This document shows positions 11,501 through 24,961 of a DNA stretch of 64,000 nucleotides, one piece after another. Numbering within the stretch: the stretch's first letter is position 1; every line of letters begins with the position of its first letter. The notes below the pieces were generated by a model. It had not been told where the DNA came from and made no database searches. It saw nothing but the letters and a program-made list of their open reading frames with translations. Source of the stretch: Gonapodya prolifera JEL478 (taxonomy: Eukaryota; Monoblepharomycota; Monoblepharidomycetes; Monoblepharidales; Gonapodyaceae); the NCBI GenBank assembly GCA_001574975.1, contig KQ965741.1:310001-374000 (forward strand). The letters are read 5' to 3'. A program made the position numbers and the translations under genes.

Positions 11501-14500
11501 ATGAACTTGTGGTGCATCGCAAAGTGGTACCCGGGTTTCTGGACTCCTTTTTCGGTGCTGGTGGATTTGACGGTAGGGGTATTGGCTTTCACAAGCTCTG
11601 ATACATTCAATTATAACTTTAAATCTCTAACAGTACTCTGGTCACTTCTGAAAAGTAACCACTCGGAAACAAGAGTCGATGTAATCAAGTTCTTCACTTT
11701 CGTGATCGTGACCAGTGAAAATGTCACAGCGACAACACGTCAAAGATGTCGCTTCGAAAATTCGACTGCGGCTATCCTGGCATGGCCCTTGAATGAATAT
11801 TCTCTCGAGCCACCAATGTACAATGCACTCTTGCAATATTCCCTCGAAGATGTCTTTGTGGATTTCTTTTCCACCGAAGCCCTGGAACTCGGCGATAAGA
11901 GTCCCCGCAATTGGGGTGCTTATCTGGCCCTCTTGAAAGTTGCATCCAGTGTCGCCACCCCACTTTCGCTACGGCAAAGAATTCTTCAAGATCTCCTCGT
12001 ATTATCTATGAGACCAGATTTCTCCCATCGTGACTTTCGCGGATTGCAATACCAACTCGTACAATTAATTCCTGTTCCCGAAAGAGCGACAAAGGATGCA
12101 AGTACGAACGAGGGATCAGATGCTGACCGGATCCAGGGTCTTGTCCTCAGCATATTCGTTCAGGCATTTGTGTCTGTAATGAATGAAAAAAAGAGCTGGC
12201 GCTACTTCGAAGAATGCTTGGTTCTGATATGGCTCACTGAGCGCCCAGACGCATCGATCCTCATAAGAAAGTTTCTGTGCAAGCTATTGGGACAAATAAC
12301 GCAAGAACTGCAAACGTCCCAAGAAGATTTGCCCCTGATGAAGTTGGTGAGGAGTTTTAGACATACGGAGCTTCGCTCAGTCTCATTCCTCTCGAATGAA
12401 CTCCAAGGAATCAATTCTTTATGTCGTTGCAATTGCAGAAGATCTTACATTCCATCGGCGTCTCATAGAAGATACTGTAACAGCTGGGATCAATTATGCA
12501 AAAGAACTTCCCATATTACTTGGGTCTTCTGCTTCGCTATCCCAGCCTCCAACACCCCGTAAGTGAAATATTGAGTTTATATTACCATTAATGACTCTTT
12601 TCCCCCGGTGTGAATCAAAAGCATCCTTTGAACCTGCCGCCGATGAGATTGAAGATCTTGGAGCTGGAACCAAACGCCTTGATGGATTGGACATCTCCTA
12701 CCCGTGGTAAGGTTCTCGATAAATTGTAGAATTCAGATTCATAATTTTTCCTTTTTTCTGTTAACCGGCAGGGACGATGCGTCTGAATTCCCACAGTGCC
12801 AAATGCTTTTGGATTTGGTGCGTTGTCTAACACCTTCTTTGTCATCTTTCGATCACCGAGAGCATTTCACTGCAGCTCTGGGAACTTCAAAAGCGCAACC
12901 AAGTCACTAGCTATATCGATAAGGTACGTTTTGGTATTACAACTGGATATTGAACTGACATTATAATGTCTTCGTCAATAGAATCGATGGCGGCCTGGGG
13001 GCCTACACAGGATCGTTTTTCGGATATTTGCAAGCAGTTTGTATGTCTTTGACCCAGACGTAAGTGCTGCTCTGCACTGTCTAACTCCGCTGAACTAGAA
13101 GCAAATTCCTTCGTGTCAGGTTTGGGAGCTGAGTGTAAAGTATCTGGTTCCTTTTCTTCAGCGGCTATCCGTCCGCCAACCCGTTGACAATGACGGGAAA
13201 ACGAGGATTTTTGCGCTCACTGCACAGGTTCATGACTCTTATATCCAGTGCGTAAATTGTTTTTGGCGAGATAAATAGGGGCAGATGTTTACCTGGTCTC
13301 CAAAGGTCAAGTGGTGATCTTCGCAAAACACTTCTTCCCATTTACTGTTTAATCGTTCAGACATGGTGGGATGGACTCTTTTTGACCATCAAAGACGACC
13401 GAGGAGCATTTGTACTTGACTCCGCCATCCGAAATAATGTGTTTCCGGGGAATGAGGAAAGCTTGAATGATCTGATAACGTCGAAAGCTTGGACTGCCCT
13501 GTATGACCATTTTCTTTTTTCTTCTATGAGGCTGATAGAAGAAGAGCCCTTGTCTTCACTTGCAATTGTTACTCATCGAATTGGAAGCATCAGTCGGAGG
13601 GTAACGAAAAACTGGCGTACGGATGAAGCTGTCACAGCAAGACGAGCAGCTGAAACAACCTTAATGTGTCAAACTGCGGTAGAAAGTACAGCCGAGATGG
13701 AGCTCTCCCGCATTGCTTCAGTTGTAAGAAGTCAGGAAATTGAGGATCGAATGGCAACGCGAACGTGGCAGAGCAAATCTAGTTTCATGACACACGGTCG
13801 AGGAGCGCTAACACCTGAAGATAAAACATTACTCAAATGGAAACTTGGTGAGGGCTTTCGCCGTAAGGGGGATATTGTCACTTTCGTGCCCAACTAGCTT
13901 GACTAGTTGTCTTGCACCAGAACCAACGGAGAACAGTGCAAGGATCAGACGTAAACTGATGCCGAACTATGACTTTGATGATTATGGCTTTGCTGCATCC
14001 CGTCGGGACAGGACAGTCTCCTCAACAACCAAAGAAGATGAAGAGCAGCTTGATGCGCTTCGGAAAGTGTCCATGCGAGTCCAATCGGTGGCAAATTCAA
14101 GTGACGCAGAGGAAGTATTTGGCATTGATCAAGATGGTAGTAGTGCACCTCCCGGGGACAAGTCTCTGCTTTCCGTCTTTTGTGATCTCGTTTATCTGAC
14201 CGTCACTGTTCCTGGTCGGCTGGAGATATCGTCAAAAGGTTTCAGCTTTAGTGTTGAAAGGAAGGACACCCTGGAGTATCCGCGCGTTATTGAAGCCGAG
14301 TGTCTCAAGGATCGTCGCTGGCCTCTTGAAAGTTTGAAGGAGGTTCATCTTCGTCGGTACCACTTGAGAAAGTCGGCACTAGAGCTATTTTTTTCGGACG
14401 GCACCACATCTCTCTTTCACTTTCCAGACCCGAAAGATCGTGTGAACATTGTCAACAAGATTATCACCCTAAGACAGTCGTCTCTCGTTTCATGTGACAC

Positions 14501-17043
14501 CAGATCGCCATATGATCAATTCAGAAGATCAAACATGATGGAGAAATGGCAGCGCCACGAAATCTCCAACTTCAGTTACCTTATGTGGCTTAACACCATT
14601 GCAGGCCGAAGTTACAATGACTTATCTATGTACCCCGTCTTTCCTTGGATATTAAAAGGTGAAAACATGCGTCTAAGAGCGAATCTCTTGCTTATTTTAC
14701 ATTTCATTTTCGTCCAAAGACTACGCTTCACGAAGCCTCGACCTTGACGACCCAAACGTATATCGTGACTTAAGTAGGCCTATTGGCTCCCTCGAGCCGA
14801 CGTGTTTGCAGCAGGCAAAAGAACGCTATAAGTCTATGGAACAGGAACCTGGAGGCGAGAGACCATTTCACTATGGGACGCATTATTCGAGGTGTGCGCT
14901 GAGTAACGCGGGAAGCGTTGAAATCCGAATCAATTGTTTCATATTGCAGCGCCGGGGCGGTGCTTTTTTATCTTGTGCGACTTGAGCCGTTCACGGGTCT
15001 CCATGTTGATTTGCATGGGAAAAAAGTGATATTTTGTCATTCAAAGGGTTGGGTTGCGGACATCCCTCGTAAACATCTTTATTTCAGTTCGACCATCCTG
15101 ACCGCCAGTTTCACTCGATTGCTGGCTGCTGGAAATCGGTTTCCACAAGAAGCAGTGATGTGAAGGAGTTGACCCCTGAATGGTTTTTCTTACCTGAGTT
15201 CCTGGAGAATTCCGTAAGTGCTTAATCGATTCAAATAATTATGAACGGATTGAAAAAAGGTCACAATCGAAGAACGGATTCAACCTTGGTCTTCGACATG
15301 ATGGGGTCTCAGTGGGAGACGTCCTCCTCCCTCCGTGGGCGAAGTCCCCGGAAGATTTCATACGAATACACAGTCAAGCGCTCGAGTCAGGTGAGACTAC
15401 AATTTTTTTTTTTCTGGAACAGATCCTGAATATTTCGCAGATTTCGTTTCCGACCGTTTACACGAGTGGATTGATTTGATTTTTGGATACAAGCAGCGCG
15501 GAGAAGAAGCCATCAAAGCCTGTAACGTCTTTCATATTCTCACCTACGAGGACTCCGTTGATTTAGATAGTATTGCCGACCCAATCGAGCGGCGTGCTAT
15601 CGAAGACCAGATAGCAAACTTTGGGATTACACCGTCACAACTTCTGCGGCACCCTCACCCAAAACGACTTCCTCGGAAAGTAGCGCCGTCCAATGTGTGG
15701 AACCGAGCCACCTCGTTGAAGTCATACCTGATCACTGGGGGAACTGCCAGTATTCTGCACGTTTCGGTTTGTGATGAAGAAAGGACGCTCACGACTTTAG
15801 GCCTCTTTGGATCGCCCGTGGAACGGGTCATGGTGGTTGACCGTCAACGCAACATCTCTGCCCATCGGTTCGAGCATGCCCCAACCGGGCATGGAGTTCC
15901 TTTCACGTTCCAAGTAGATCCTGCCCAAAAGCGGTGCGTCGCAAGACTTTCGCTGATTTAACGTTTATGGAAACAGTTTTGCATCGCACAGTCGAATAGC
16001 CGGGTTTTCACCAACACTTCCTGCGACATCTCGCTCCTTTGCATTTCTTTTCAATGGGAAAATGGTCGTCACGGTGGGAGCTTGGGATCAGTCAGCTAAC
16101 TTTATAAGCACCTTGGACAGCAAGCTGGTACACTCCGTTTACAGTCATCACGATGTCGTCACCTGTGTCGCAACATCGGAAGACAATCAGTGGATTGTGT
16201 TTGGTTCGCGAGACAGCACACTTACGTCCTTCGAACTCGAACAGACTTGGTCGGACTCTGTCCCTCCCATTAGGACTCGCTCCCTTCAAACATACTCTGG
16301 ACATGATGACGAGGTGACGGCCACATTGAGTGCTAAGCTCATGACTTATGTTTAAGTGTCTTACGCAGGTTACTGCTGTTGCTGTAAACTCTGACCATGG
16401 CATAATTGCGAGCGCGTCTAAGGTAAGTCAATGGAGTTCACCTTCAGAACTTGTGAATTATGTCACCGTAAAATCCACCAGGATGGCACTTGCGCAATTC
16501 ACTCGCTGCGCTCTGGGGAGTACGTGCGCGGACTGTTCCCCCTCACAGGCGAAGTTCCCCATGCATTCAGCATCAAGATGGTGGACATCACCGTTGATGG
16601 CCGAATACTTCTTTACGTGGAACGATATGCTCCCGTGAGGATTTGACCTCCCTTTTGCTACAACTTATTTCAATGCATTGGTACTCTCGTCACCGCAACA
16701 GGAGGAATACGTTCTTGTTTTGTTCAGCATTAATGGAAAGATCCTTTCCCAGCGTACTCTGCCGCAAAAGCTGAACTGCGTGCTTCAAGCGACCAACGGA
16801 AAGCAAATTATCTGCGTTGACAGCGCTTTGACGATATCATTTGTCTCACTTGACACGTATGTCACACTTCCTGCGTATGGTGGCAAGTGTTGTGGAAATG
16901 CTCACTCCCAAAATTTCAGACTTGAAACTCTGTCGCAATTTGGCACTACTGATACTGTTTTCTCCATCGCAAAAACCAAAAACGAACAAAATCTGGTGTT
17001 GGGTCGCTACGATGGAAACCTGCTCGTTCTAAGTGTGAATTGA
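5519..17043 (+). CDS. Giant BEACH-WD40 protein (BPH1/neurobeachin/LvsA type)
   Basis: Very large scaffold of membrane trafficking and autophagy/lysosome function, about 3,200-3,400 residues in some twenty or more exons. In order: N-terminal armadillo-like region (exon 5519-7863 and on); a laminin-G/concanavalin-like segment around 9660-10320 ([48 protein letters not shown]); more alpha-solenoid; a PH-BEACH domain about 14180-14500 ([16 protein letters not shown]); the BEACH domain about 14510-15680, with [65 protein letters not shown] and a final LLRHPHPKR; then WD40 blades to [13 protein letters not shown]. No FYVE finger follows, so it is not a full ALFY/WDFY3 type. Start is the ATG at 5519 ([10 protein letters not shown]). 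The last exon is split by an intron near 16858-16920. Confidence 0.9.
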
Positions 17044-17214
17044 TATTGAATTTTTGTTATCAATTAGAGGACTGACGAGTAGAAATGGAAAAAGAGAAAG
17101 CTGAACGAGCGAAGGGAATGGGGATTGTGTGACGGAGGTGCTGACTTTGGTCAACCACGGGATCCCACCAACCTAACCTTGTTTCGGACAGACGTTGTTC
17201 TCGGGCGTCGCCTC

Positions 17215-20200
17215 ATGGCCCATGGGCTCTACCCGCCGAGTCAGCTCGATCAGCTTCTCCGCGCGTACCCAGGACCAGGACTAGCAAGGCAGGGCAATGC
17301 ACAGGGAGCAATGCACAAGACTGCGAATATGCTTCAAAAACCTCAGGGGAATGTGCTGCCCGCTGCCCCGCCAACACCACCGGTTCCAGTGAAGCGATAT
17401 GAACTGGCGCCGCCAGCGAATCGATGGCTTCACACCTCGTTGGACGGGAAGGCACTAGACTACGCAGACTTTTATCCGCAGAAGCCGAATCAGGTCGAGG
17501 ACATTTTAAACGAGGCCAGTGTTCGACAAGGATTGATGGACAGACCGTTTCTCAACAACGAGACGCTCTCTGCATACGATCTACTTGTTGACCGAGTCAA
17601 GTCGGATTCAACTCTCGCGACAATGACGGCGTTTGCGGGCGAGGTCATTCGAACTAAAGCGGACGCGAGGATATTCCCAAAGTGAGCATCGCTACATACT
17701 TTTTTTTGGATGGTAAGAGGGCCTCAAGGGGAATCGCGTAACTGATTGGTGGTCACCGACTCTCCCTTGTTTTGGATTCCTTCGCAGAGACGTTCCGCAG
17801 AAAGTGCCATTTCGTGCTAATCTCAGTGACGCCAACCGGGAACAATGGATTCGTGACCTCAAGGATCCCCATATCCCCTTGCACGTGCTTGAGAAGACGA
17901 TTCCCCAAGGATACAAGGGCGATCGTTTGCTTGAGGTCCTAGTAGTGCACCAAATCCCTCTTGTAAGGGCTACATGGTTCGTTAAGATGGTTACCGTCGC
18001 AGAGTCGGTGAGTTGGAATGCCATGACGAGATGATGGTGTTCATCCAGGTGCGATGACGGCCATCCGTACCCCATTAGGTCTCTCAGAAGTCAAAGGAAA
18101 AGGAGACAAACACAACAGAATGGACGCGTGTTGTGGAGAACTCTCTACAGCGATTTCTAGCCGATCTATCCCCACCAGCTCCACGACCTTCTGCGAACAC
18201 CGATGCGCCAGGTTTGGCTTCACCGGCACGTGCTGGTAGTGGCCGAAACGCCACCACTGAATCAACCGGGTCAAACGCGTCGAGTCAGTCTTCTCCTGTT
18301 GCGCTCAATCATGGACGGCTTCTCTCTCAATCCCCAGAGGCCCGCACCACGTTCATTACAAAGTGGAAGTATCTTCTTAAGCTCGCCCGATATCATTTTG
18401 TCGAGAATCTCGTGGACCAAAAAGAATTCCTACAGTGGATCCTCCGCCAGATTCGCAGTGCTACATTTGATCAAACGTCACTTCTTCTGATCCTCATTTC
18501 GGATTACATTGACGACATGGCCAAGTCTCGGAGCCTCATGAGAACATTCGTCGAGATCGCTCTTGGGCGTATGGAGCGCCTTCGTGGGTCTTCTCCAGGA
18601 GGCATCCTCGAGTCTGATCAAGTTGTCGCAGTGCAGTATCTGGAATGGGTTCGAATTGTTCAGCGGTGCATTTTGGCTGCCCCGGAAGCGGTGGTTTCTC
18701 CCAAATGGTGGTCCACGTGCGAAAGAGTTGTAGAAAACATTCTGCTAGATGTGGAAGCACCTGATGAAATGGTGCGTGCCATCGAATTTATTGTCGAAGG
18801 ATTTTGTGAAACCTGTTCTCGCGTTTACCTTTGCTCCGCGGATACTGTCCCCCCGTACCCAACGATGTAGTTACCGGCTTACTCTGCGCTTGCTTCCTCG
18901 GTGCTTCACTCTCTTTATAAACGAATACGTCAGCGCAATTCAGCGTTCCAAACATCCCCGATTCTCCATCAGACCCCTCCAGATCGCATTATTGGGCTGC
19001 TCGATCGTACGGATGTCAACACAGATCTTCAATCTCTAACGTGCGAGATCTTCCCGGAGCCTCGCGAGGTGGAGCGGGATTGTGCTGTTATCCAGAGGGC
19101 TCTACAGTGGGCAACTGTGCGACATCCACGGAGTCTTTTTAGAGCACACTTGGTTGCTGGATTGGTGAGGCGATACACCGGGCTCCGCGGGGAGGAGCTC
19201 GACGGTAAATGGCGGGAGGAGGTGGAAAGCGCAGTCTTTGGTTTCTTGGACGAGTTCATCCCCGGAAATGATGGTGAATGGCAGTCGGTGGCGGACGTGG
19301 TGGGGGAGTTGATGAGAACGGAGGTAGTATCTTGGCAAGGATATGCTCAATGGCTGATTGTGAGGGGCCGGTTGCAAGGGAATGAGACGGAAAATGATGT
19401 GAGAAATGGGTTTCAAGGACTAAAACAGTCATTTTGCTCACTCTTTCCTTCAAGACCACCCTGCGCCATCTTCGTCATCTGCGCGCTCTCCCGTTTGCCC
19501 CATCGGAAATTCTCGGCCAGCTCAGCCATCGAGCGGCTTTACTCGATGAGCACGACATGCTGGAAGATCTCTCGGCGTTTCGAATCGCGTGTACAGCTGT
19601 TGCGGAAACACTACCAGGACTTTGCAAAGAGCCTTCCCTTGCACATGCCCCTAAATTAACGATGGATCAAGGAGAAAGACCATTTCGCAAGGCCGGCGCA
19701 TCGCTTATGGCAACACTAAACAGTTTACAGCGATTCTGGCAGCTGGAATTGTCGCGATGGCTTCTTGAACTCATTCGCCAACGTTTGTCCGATGGATCTG
19801 AAGCACTACTGAAGGGACCAGAGCGAGCCTCCCAGTGGACCTCTGTCAACTCGAGGATTGTATCACTGAGCCTGGAGGAAATTGCAATTACAACCTTAAT
19901 TTTGGAAACTGTCGGAGACTATGAGTCCCTCTTGGAGGTATACATACGATTTCATATTACGTCTATATTGTCGATCTTACGGGGTTTCGCTTTAGATTTG
20001 CCTATTGCTCCTGCAGAAGAAAGCACTCTCAACACCGAAACTTTGCTCTGTAGTTGGAGAGATTTTCGTGAGGAATAAGCTCATTTTCGCCTTAATGGAT
20101 CAAATGGGTGTTATCTGGCAAGCTATGATATCAAAGGTGCGAGAAATTGCATTTCGGGCATTTTGAGCTGTTTGACTGAGCTCACAGTGTTGCTTGCAGC

Positions 20201-23008
20201 TCCAAGAACTTCATAGTGAGGGACTCCTGGACCTTGAGCCCACCTTTCTCCGATGTTTGGTGGAAATGTCCAGGGTACGCGTTTGCACTCTTATACAACC
20301 TCTCGGAGATCTAGAGGGCCTTCTCCGAAGTCCCACACACTCGGAGTTCGAGCGTAGAGCGACCATTTGCCTTCCCTCTGAGGCACTTTATGTTCAGAGG
20401 GTGCCTCCAGCCTCGTCAGAGTTTGCTGCTACCTCGGTTCGTTCGGTAGTTCCGAAGCTATGGGACTCGAAGTCAGCACACGAAGAATTAATTCAAGTTC
20501 TTGGTGCCCGGATGGACCACGAGATACGTGAATCTTCAAGGTGGGGCTTGACTCTATCCGCTCAGCTGGCGTCTCTGTACCTCTTATCCCTGCCCGCGCA
20601 TGTTGTAGCTCTGAAGTACATCGCGTATTGACTGCACAAGCCGAGTTTCTCGGATCTATTCAACAAATCACAGGTCTCGTGGAGGAGACTCTTTTGATGC
20701 ATTTAAAATCATCGCTTGACCATTATTCCACAACGTTTACTTTCGGAACCTGTCTTCTATCTGCCGATGATGTTCGATCTAGTATCGGTATTTCCCTTGT
20801 TACTGCTCTGATTGCGAGTGGGGCTTTATCCCTGGAGAGAATTCTAAGCTCGTACATTTTCGACGTAATGATGCAATTGATTGAAGAGCTACGAGGAACC
20901 GTTGCGCCGCGGAAGGATTTCGCACCCTTGTATCTCAACGTGCTTAGACTATTGAGGGGGATCACGGTCGTTTCCTTCGATGACGACCCTTCCCTTGCAA
21001 TGGTGGGTTCACAGTGTTCTGTTGTATGCGTATCTCTGCATTCTTTATGATTTCTCTTTGAAGTCTCTGGACGCTCAAAGAGCAATCGACGCCACTTCTG
21101 TGCCCTTCCAAAAAATCGTTTTCACGCTGATTCGTGAGATGATTCTCATTGAATGCCTTGTTGAGGGACGCACCACAGCTTCACCACCTGCGTCGCCGTC
21201 TCCATTCCCCGTCGATCTGGGGCATATAATCAGAATTATGCTTCAAGAGATCTCGAACCAAGCCTGGTTTTCTTTTATGGTCGCGTCACACACAGATTAT
21301 GCATACTCTGTGCTCATTGTACCGACACTGAAGGGCAAGTGGGCCGCCCAGCTACACGGCCACGTCGACGTTGTATCAAAATTCCAACACACGTTGAGCG
21401 TAGGCAAGATACCGCCTGAAAAATTTATGTTGATCGCGGAAGAGATTCTCTTCACCCCATTCAAAGCCCAAGGAGCGGAATTGGGTGTTTTCTTTTCCTC
21501 TCTTAAATCACTGCCATTGGAAAGTGTGCAGAATAATGTCCTTGCCACGTCAGCGCCTGATTTCTTTCGGTGGATTGTTGATCAGGTGGATGAATGGAAT
21601 ATTGAATCGTTCCTTTTGTGTTTGAATATGGTGATGGACTACCTCACCTTTTCTGCGAAAAATGGTGAAAGCACCCCAAATGAAATACCCTCTCATGATG
21701 CTGGAATGCTCGGAGTGCTTTCGCCGGCTTCCACCGTTCCAGACGTGCAAGAACATAAGAATGACTCCAATCCCTTGTCGGCGTTTGTTGAAGTTCTTGT
21801 GCGAAATGGAGTAGGCGGCGCTATCACACCGCGAATTCTCGCCATGATATTAGAAAAGCTGGACATATCCTATAGTGTTGCTGTGAGTCAATGGGATCTA
21901 ATCTCGTGCTTTGTTACCATTCAATTCTCTTTGAACAGGTATTCCAACACTTTCTGGCTTTTCTTCAAGACGTTCGTGGGGGATTGTTCAAAGTTTTTAC
22001 CGATCACGAGACCTTTGTCGATGCACTATTGGTTTGCTTGCAAATCTTGGAAAAGTCAGGTTCTGAAGGGGTATCTGCTCGATATGATCTATTAGAGCAA
22101 CTGCGGCTTCAATTAGAATGGTTTTTGAACCATTCTCGGGAACTAGAAATTGTCGTGAGCTGCAGCATGTCGTTTGAAGATGCACATCACATTGTGCAGG
22201 GCACTTCAGAACCGGTGGTACGTGTGCATTTAAAAGCAAAATGTGCAAATCACAAAACTCAGAACCACTTTCAGACATCGATAATAGATTCTGTTAACCA
22301 TCAAGCTCGAGCGTCGTCTTACCAAATGTATCTGGACAATGGGGACGTTTCCTCGCTTACATTTGGGTAAGTAACGACTTTGGATCTGAGCTGACGGTTA
22401 TCCATTTGAAGTTTGCATCTGGGTGCAGTCTTTCCCTTAGACTTCATTTGCTTTCCAGCCTTGTAGCTAACTACCAAAGTCTCTCGGGACCTTTGAAGCT
22501 CACCGAATGGTTGCGAACATTATTTTTCTTATTGGATGTGCGTTGAAATTTCATCTGGGAGAAGTCGGATGATATTTTCATTTTTACGTCATAATATTGC
22601 ATCCAGATCCCCCTTCTCCGACGCTTCGAGCCTGACGACAATCCACTACTTGAGGTCCTCGTTGACTTGCTTTCATTTTTCCTGGATGCTTCGTTCGAAG
22701 CGTCAAAGGAGGTTAAAGTTTCTGTGAATGCACTTCTCAAAGTGAGGTTGAAACTTATGTCTTGTAAGCGGGCATCGTCCTCACAAAATTTGTTACAGGA
22801 AGTCTCGACATTCCACTGGAAGGACCCTCAGATCTTGGCCCGGGTTGGTCCCATTTTACCCTTCACCCAATCTAATTCCATACCGTATGTTCGGGGACAG
22901 CAACTGTTGGAGGAAACTGGCAGTGATATCTCAGCGTTCCCCCTTGGACTGTTCGGCGCGAAATCCGCGGAAGAGCCTCCACAAATGCGAATTATGGGAC
23001 AGTTTTAG
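17215..23008 (+). CDS. MED12: Mediator CDK8-module subunit MED12 (Srb8)
   Basis: Subunit of the Mediator kinase module; it links CDK8/cyclin C to MED13 and activates the kinase. The N-terminal signature is clear: YADFYPQKPNQVEDILNEA, then VRQGLMDRP (17458-17545). Next come HVLEKTIPQGYKGDRLLEVL and IPLVRATWFVKMV (17880-17990), matching the MED12 LCEWAV-type region. The remainder is a long helical body with many short introns, roughly 1,600-1,700 residues. In the long reading frame the first ATG is at 17215 (MAHGLYPPSQLD). The frame is open further upstream without an ATG, so a small 5' exon is possible, for example from the ATG at 17085. The end is taken at the TAG 23006-23008, after FGAKSAEEPPQ. 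No Gln-rich C-terminal tail like that of animals is present. It lies 171 bp after the BEACH gene and converges on DNAAF3. Confidence 0.85.
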
Positions 23009-23015
23009 ATGGACA

Positions 23016-24961
23016 TTATTTATTTACTTGTTGCCGGAGAATTTGCATGCAGTCGTACCCAGTAAGCTTCATTTGACTATATTCATTAGTTTTGGCAATT
23101 TCTTGTATTTTATCATGGAAGGTCGTCGTTTGTTCTGAATTGAGCTGGATGAAGTATCTACGGGATGAAAATGTATGCTTGTATCAATTTCGTTACGCAA
23201 GCGACAGCGAAGCTCACTGCGCGGTCTCCACAACCACTACACCATCCGGTCGCAAGAGGTCTTTTACATCCTTTAATCGGTGAGCCATTGAGGTTCCGAG
23301 GAAAACAGCATCGAACTTTCGAACAAGTTGACTCTTTCTACGTTCCAACGAAACAGAGGGATCGACAGGGAGAAGCTTTACTGATAGCCTATCACGCAAA
23401 AGATCGACTGTAAAAACGAAACGAGTACAAATTCGATGTATTCTAGCCGCACAGTGCGTGAATGATATCGCACTCACCTCCCCCCGCTGCCCGAAGTTCC
23501 ACGAGGTGTTCACTTATATTGTATCGCGCAATGTCATTGGCGGTCTGCACAAGTCCATATCATTAGCATAGCTCAGTGCTTGAATTGTTTCAATATTACC
23601 TTCACGTGCTGGCCATTTTGGGTCTTCAACAGCTCTTTGTTATCCGTCACCACTCCATGCGCGAGAAAAGGACCAACAACAATATCCCCAAAATAGCCCC
23701 ACTTGTTCACTGTGATCCCAGACTAAGAAGGTACTTTAGCGTCTGGCTCAACGCTAACATTTTTTTCTACATCATGCTCACCTGTTTCATTCCGCTAACT
23801 GTGGCGAGTGAACGGTTGGCATGCGTGTAGGCAGAATCCCGTACTTGGAATGCAACACCATGGTCTCTCCATGCACTATATTCTGCCTTCGATATCATAG
23901 GTGCCTGTGTACGGTGGATGTAATGTTTTATATTGCGTTCGGCGGACAGAGGATATCTCACCTTGTCCCTCAGCTTCATTTGGTAGTCCCAGTCGATTAG
24001 ATTATCCCTATGGTCGTAACGCTCCCCATATAGCTTTCGCAATCTATTTTCCCTGATCAGCCGTCAGTTGTAGCAACGATGCGGTCGAACCTTGGGTAAG
24101 ACAGGGGGGCATACCAATATGTCTTCATATCGAACACCTTGCTCTCATCCTTCCAAAACTTGAACGTGAACTCCAAATCATCCCGCTCCTTGAACTTGAG
24201 CTGTGAAAGGTCCAAAATGGAAGTTATATTGCCCTCAGCATGAGTTACCGACCTTTGCTTGACAGGTAAGCGAAACAGGATTGCAAAAAAATCCTACAGC
24301 TCACCGGATTAACTCATTCGCTCGTCCCTTCAAATAATGAGCACATTTCTCGCGAATGAGCGCGTCACCATACAGCTCCAGGATCAAATCCGCGTGGTCT
24401 TCAATGGGGGCAAGACGTGCAATTAGCGGTAAACCCCCAAAAAGCATCATTTGAAGTCAACCTTGAATAGAGTCCGGATGTTCCAACAACATGGATAGGA
24501 AGAGCATGTGTCGAGCCAGGAGAGGCACTTGGCTCTCAAGAACAAAGACCTGACAGCTTTGTGTTCTAAGAGGCTGTTCCCATCGCTCAAACAGCTCCGC
24601 TTACATTTAATTTGGAAGGTGAATGTCGTCCGAATCGACAGATGGTTTTGATGAGGTGGCGAGTATCCACAACGCCAAAAAAGAAAACGTTGATCTCCCT
24701 TTCAGACTCTGTGACCCATTAGTTTCCATCGACAACAATCGCAGAAAAGAGAAAACATACTGTCTTGGTCCCCATTTTCTATTAGTGGAATCGATGCTGG
24801 GGACTCGTGATTGAGTTCTTTGCGGACATCATTGAGGAGCTGTTGAACATCAATCGAGGGCGAAAACCCTGCGAGCCGATGATTTGGCTTTCTATTATTT
24901 TGTCGACTTACGCTCCCGTACAAGACTTACCCCATGAGGACACTGCACCCAGGCCATCCAT
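23016..24961 (-). CDS. DNAAF3: Dynein axonemal assembly factor 3 (DNAAF3/PF22)
   Basis: Cytoplasmic factor that preassembles outer and inner dynein arms before they enter the cilium. The ATG at 24961-24959 opens MDGLGAVSSWG; an intron with GTAAGT follows, then FSPSIDVQQLLNDV. Human DNAAF3 has GFGSVSWWGLSPALDLQ here. Further matches in order: LLARHMLFLSMLLEHPDS, a KFWKDES segment, LRKLYGERYDHRDNLIDWDY, EYSAWRDHGVAFQVRDSAY, KWGYFGDIVVGPFLAHG, LLKTQNGQHVKTANDIARYN, KFDAVFLGTSMAHRL and VVVVETAQ. A last intron joins VETAQ to YFIQLNSEQTTTFHDKIQEI, which parallels human LARYLVDVRQEQLQGF. The stop is 23018-23016. About eight small exons, ~480 residues. It implies a motile flagellum in the life cycle. 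Confidence 0.9.

Noticed and set aside
23165-23413. Further C-terminal exons of MED12
   Set aside because: This stretch is better explained as antisense to the conserved DNAAF3 exons (KFDAVFLGTSMAHRL, VVVVETAQ). MED12 already has a stop at 23006-23008.
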